This document shows positions 61,348-64,000 of a DNA stretch of 64,000 nucleotides, in pieces (position 1 is the stretch's first letter; each line of letters starts with the position of its first letter). The notes under the pieces were generated by a model. It did no database searches, had not been told where the DNA came from, and saw only the letters and a program-made list of their open reading frames with translations. This DNA is from Pseudomonas nitroreducens NBRC 12694 (GTDB lineage Bacteria > Pseudomonadota > Gammaproteobacteria > Pseudomonadales > Pseudomonadaceae), in contig NZ_BDAI01000013.1 of the NCBI RefSeq assembly GCF_002091755.1, positions 62,001 to 126,000 on the forward strand, written 5' to 3'. A program made the position numbers and the translations under genes.

Positions 61348-61889
61348 TGAGCGACCGGCTCCTGCGCCCCTTGGTGTGGGCGCAAGACGGCGAGTGGCTG
61401 CTGGGTTTCGACGGCAGCTACTCGAGCGACTCGATCCTGCGTGTCGAGAGTGCCGCCGATGGTTTCATCCTGCGCGAGGAGCGACTGGCCGAGACGCAGA
61501 CCAAGCGCTATCCCTTCGCTGATCTGAAAGATGACGTCGCGGCGGCCGACTGGACCGCCGTGGTCGTCGACGAAGAAGGCGAACGTCTGGGCTTCGCTAT
61601 CGCCCGCTACGAAATCTGGAATCGCCGTGCGGTACTGGACGACCTGTTCGTCCTCCCCGAGGCGCGCGGGTTGGGCGTAGGCAAGCAACTGCTGGAAGGC
61701 TGCCTGGACTGGGCGCGTGGCACCGAGGCGCGCCACCTGTGGCTGGAAACCCAGAACCTCAACCTGCCGGCGGTAGGCTTCTACCGCTCGCGCGGCTTCT
61801 CCCTCAGCGGGCTTTCCACCGACCTCTACGACCCGGCGCAGGTGCTGCCCGGGGAGATGGCGCTGTTCTTCAGTTACCCGCTGGCCTGA
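61347..61889 (+). CDS. GNAT-family N-acetyltransferase
   Basis: 180 residues. The start overlaps the chaperone stop by one base (TGATG). The acetyl-CoA binding pattern is DLFVLPEARGLGVGKQLLEG near 98-117, followed by WLETQNLNLPAVGFYRSRGF. The substrate is unknown. It is the last gene of the copper operon, although it may have an unrelated role. Confidence 0.85.
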   Translation: MSDRLLRPLVWAQDGEWLLGFDGSYSSDSILRVESAADGFILREERLAETQTKRYPFADLKDDVAAADWTAVVVDEEGERLGFAIARYEIWNRRAVLDDLFVLPEARGLGVGKQLLEGCLDWARGTEARHLWLETQNLNLPAVGFYRSRGFSLSGLSTDLYDPAQVLPGEMALFFSYPLA

Positions 61890-62259
61890 GAGCCAAGCGG
61901 GTCTGCCGCGCCGCGAGAATCAGCGCGAAGCCGATGCAGTAGGCCAGCACGTCCAGCCAGTCCGGCGTGGCGCCCAGCACGATGCGCAGTGCGCGGTTGC
62001 CGATCTGCCAGTGGAGGGTCGCGGCGAGGAACTGGCCGAATTCGATCAGCAGCCCGCAGGCCAGCGCCGCGCCGGCGAGCCAGTGCGCCGGTGCATCCAG
62101 CGCCGCGCGAAACAGGCAGTACAGCCAGATCACCGCCAGCACGTCGCCGCCGAAGCCGCGCAGCCAGCCGAGGTGCGCGCCGGCCGTGGCCAGCCAGACC
62201 AGCACGGCGAACCAGAGCAGCGCGAACAGCGCACTGCGCCCATCGAAACGAAGTCGCAT
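61870..62259 (-). CDS. DUF2809-like membrane protein
   Basis: 129 residues with four hydrophobic segments (about 10-28, 35-53, 60-78, 103-120) and LIEFGQFLAATLHWQIGN, as in DUF2809/VanZ-like small proteins. Its start overlaps the stop of the M23 gene (ATGA), so they are coupled. Its stop overlaps the convergent acetyltransferase end by 20 bases. Function unknown. Confidence 0.78.
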   Translation of the reverse strand: MRLRFDGRSALFALLWFAVLVWLATAGAHLGWLRGFGGDVLAVIWLYCLFRAALDAPAHWLAGAALACGLLIEFGQFLAATLHWQIGNRALRIVLGATPDWLDVLAYCIGFALILAARQTRLALRPAGN

Positions 62260-63095
62260 CAGGGCTTGAACGCGCCGATGAAGATCGCCGGGTCGACGCG
62301 GGCGTCGTTCAGGCTGACGTTCCAGTGCATGTGCGGCCCGGTGGCGCGGCCGGTGGCGCCGACACGGCCGACCACGCCACCGCGTGGGAGCTGATCGCCG
62401 AGTTTCACGTCGATCTTCGACATATGGCAGAACATGCTGATGAAGCCCTGGCCGTGGTCGACGAACACGGTTTTGCCGTTGAAGAAGTAGTTGCCGATCA
62501 GGATTACCTTGCCGGCGGCCGGTGTCTTGATCGGCGTGCCGGCGGGCACGGCGAAGTCGAGGCCCGAGTGCGGGTTGCGCTCCTCGCCATTGAAGAAACG
62601 GCGCAGGCCGAAGGGGCTGGAGAGCGGGCCGTCGACCGGCTTGTCCAGCACCAGGTTGCTCGGCGTGCCGGGGCTGAAGCTGCGGTAGGCGGCGGTCTGC
62701 TCGGCCAGTTCGCGGTTGATGCGCTTGAGGTCCTCGGGCAATGGGTTCACCTGGCGGGTGTTCTTCAGGGTGATGCGCTGCTCTTTATAGTGCTTGGCGC
62801 CGACGGTGAAACCGAGGTTGCGGCTCGCGCCGGCCTGCTTCACGGCGATCTGCTGGTTGCCGGCCTTGGTGGTCAGCGGGATGCCGACGATGGCGATCCA
62901 GTCGCGGCCTTCCTCGCGCACCACCAGCACCGGCTTGCCCTGGAAGGTGGCGGTGGGCACGGCGGCATCCTGGCCCAGTTGCACCACGACGACACCGCCG
63001 GGCACTGGCTTGTTCAGGGTACGGCTGATGAAGCCTTCGGCGTGGGCGGGCAGGGCGAGGAGGGTGGCGGCGAGCAGGCAGAAGAGTCGGAACAT
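62259..63095 (-). CDS. M23-family zinc metallopeptidase
   Basis: 278 residues with a signal peptide (about 1-19). A beta-rich N-terminal domain is followed by the LytM catalytic domain (about 165-275): HSGLDFAVPAGTPIKTPAAGKV has the first His and Asp, and GPHMHWNVSLNDARVDP the HxH pair. It should cut peptidoglycan peptides or act as an activator. Confidence 0.92.
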   Translation of the reverse strand: MFRLFCLLAATLLALPAHAEGFISRTLNKPVPGGVVVVQLGQDAAVPTATFQGKPVLVVREEGRDWIAIVGIPLTTKAGNQQIAVKQAGASRNLGFTVGAKHYKEQRITLKNTRQVNPLPEDLKRINRELAEQTAAYRSFSPGTPSNLVLDKPVDGPLSSPFGLRRFFNGEERNPHSGLDFAVPAGTPIKTPAAGKVILIGNYFFNGKTVFVDHGQGFISMFCHMSKIDVKLGDQLPRGGVVGRVGATGRATGPHMHWNVSLNDARVDPAIFIGAFKP

Positions 63096-63233
63096 GGCGC
63101 AATCCGTGGACGTGTCGGCGGATGAAGCGGGCAGTCTACACGGCGCTCTTCGGCGAGCGGGACGATTTCGTCGAAAGCGGAACGTCGTGGCAGGGCGCTC
63201 CTGCAGGTCCGGGCTCCCCGGCAGAGGAGAAAG

Positions 63234-63989
63234 CTAACGGAGCAGGCCCTCGAGCTGCTGGCGCCACAGCTGTTCCAGCGGCAGCACCTGCGCCGGGCCA
63301 TAGATGGCGTGGGGCTTGCCCAGGTGCGCGGCCCACAGCTGGTCGCCGTAGTCGTAGTGCCACCATTCGCTGGACAGGTTGCTGAACCCTGCATCGCTCA
63401 TGGCGTTGAACAGGATCCGACGGTTGTCGCGGATGCGCCCCTGCTGCTCGTCCGGCGCGGCGATCTCTTCGTAATGGCGGGTATAGGAGCGCGGCGTGGC
63501 TTCGTCGAACAGGCTGCCCATGTCCAGCCAGCGGCCTTCGCTGTCGCACAGGGTCAGGTCGATGGCGCCGCCGGTCAGGTGCGGGCTCGGCGATTCGGCG
63601 CGGGTGCTGGGCGGCGCGACGAATTCGCGGGTGCGCCGGGTCAGCTCGGCTGGGTCGGCGTCTGGCTGGTGCTGGCGGAGGATGTCGTAGAGCGTGTCGT
63701 ACAGGTGTTGCTGCACGGCGAACGGCCGCCAGGCATCGAGGATGACCAGGCGCAGGCCGTCGGGCAGCAGGCTGGCGGCGTGCAACAGGCGCTCGAATAC
63801 TCCCGTTCGGGCATAGCACTCCGGTTGCGCGTTGGGCACGCCGAGGCGGTGATAGGCCGGCCATACCGCGAAACCCGTGGCGATGCCCATGGCCTGCAGC
63901 GGCTGGTGGCACTCGACGATAGGCACGCGGAAGGCCTCGGCCCAGTCCGGATCGGGTTGCGGCAGGATCGGTGCGAGCAGGTCGGTCAT
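63234..63989 (-). CDS. D-alanyl-D-alanine dipeptidase, VanX/DdpX type
   Basis: 251 residues. The zinc site is SPHLTGGAIDLTL (SxHxxGxAxD) and EWWHYDYGDQ (ExxH). LVILDAWRPFAVQQ has the catalytic Arg. It hydrolyses D-Ala-D-Ala from cell-wall turnover. There is no signal peptide, so it is cytoplasmic. The whole gene lies within the window. Confidence 0.9.
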   Translation of the reverse strand: MTDLLAPILPQPDPDWAEAFRVPIVECHQPLQAMGIATGFAVWPAYHRLGVPNAQPECYARTGVFERLLHAASLLPDGLRLVILDAWRPFAVQQHLYDTLYDILRQHQPDADPAELTRRTREFVAPPSTRAESPSPHLTGGAIDLTLCDSEGRWLDMGSLFDEATPRSYTRHYEEIAAPDEQQGRIRDNRRILFNAMSDAGFSNLSSEWWHYDYGDQLWAAHLGKPHAIYGPAQVLPLEQLWRQQLEGLLR

Positions 63990-64000
63990 CGGTTCTCAGT

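Overview
The window is a Pseudomonas chromosome segment. High GC, Pseudomonas-type proteins and the gene order lptF-lptG / EAL protein / tRNA-Leu / queA-tgt-yajC-secD-secF / suhB / trmJ-cysE-isc operon / ndk-rlmN-pilF-rodZ-ispG-hisS-yfgM-bamB-der / leuA / oprC match the aeruginosa-type core genome. I cannot fix the species from sequence alone.

Layout. 1-3.7 kb: end of lptF, lptG (LPS export), an RDD membrane protein and a CSS-EAL c-di-GMP phosphodiesterase. 3.72-23.52 kb: an integrated element of about 19.8 kb in the 3' end of tRNA-Leu(CAA). It is bounded by 25-bp direct repeats (24/25 identical), with a P4-type tyrosine integrase at the tRNA end. Its left part carries a metabolic cargo: AraC-type regulator, secreted alkylsulfatase of the SdsA1 type, DUF3313-like lipoprotein and FadL-type outer-membrane channel. 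About 1.2 kb without convincing genes follows. Next is a 1257-residue AT-richer gene joining a PD-(D/E)XK-like nuclease domain to a STAND-type NTPase and a long helical C-terminus, the architecture of Avs-like antiphage sensors. The right part is a satellite-like module: coiled-coil protein, DUF3631 NTPase, Toprim primase-like protein, small island proteins, HTH protein, AlpA regulator, DUF6387-like protein, integrase, and a free-standing Arm DNA-binding domain protein. No capsid, terminase or conjugation genes are present.

23.5-47.5 kb is ordinary core genome: queuosine synthesis, the Sec accessory complex, cysteine and Fe-S cluster assembly (IscR-controlled isc operon), nucleotide metabolism, rRNA methylation, type IV pilus pilotin, isoprenoid synthesis, HisRS, outer-membrane assembly and the Der GTPase. 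47.6-56.5 kb holds an aminotransferase / omega-amidase pair, an aldo-keto reductase, a small DUF5629-like protein, an OprD porin with a spinster-type MFS transporter, a small membrane protein and leuA with a leucine-rich leader peptide. 56.6-61.9 kb is a copper-uptake cluster (Met/His-rich DUF2946 protein, OprC, PepSY membrane protein, PCuAC-type chaperone, then a GNAT enzyme). The window ends with a DUF2809 protein, an M23 peptidase and a D-Ala-D-Ala dipeptidase.

The most interesting items are the Avs-like nuclease-STAND protein carried as cargo by a capsid-less satellite-like element, the free-standing Arm-domain protein overlapping the integrase together with matching arm-type repeats at both ends of the element, and a structured P4-immunity-like segment near 19.8-20.05 kb.
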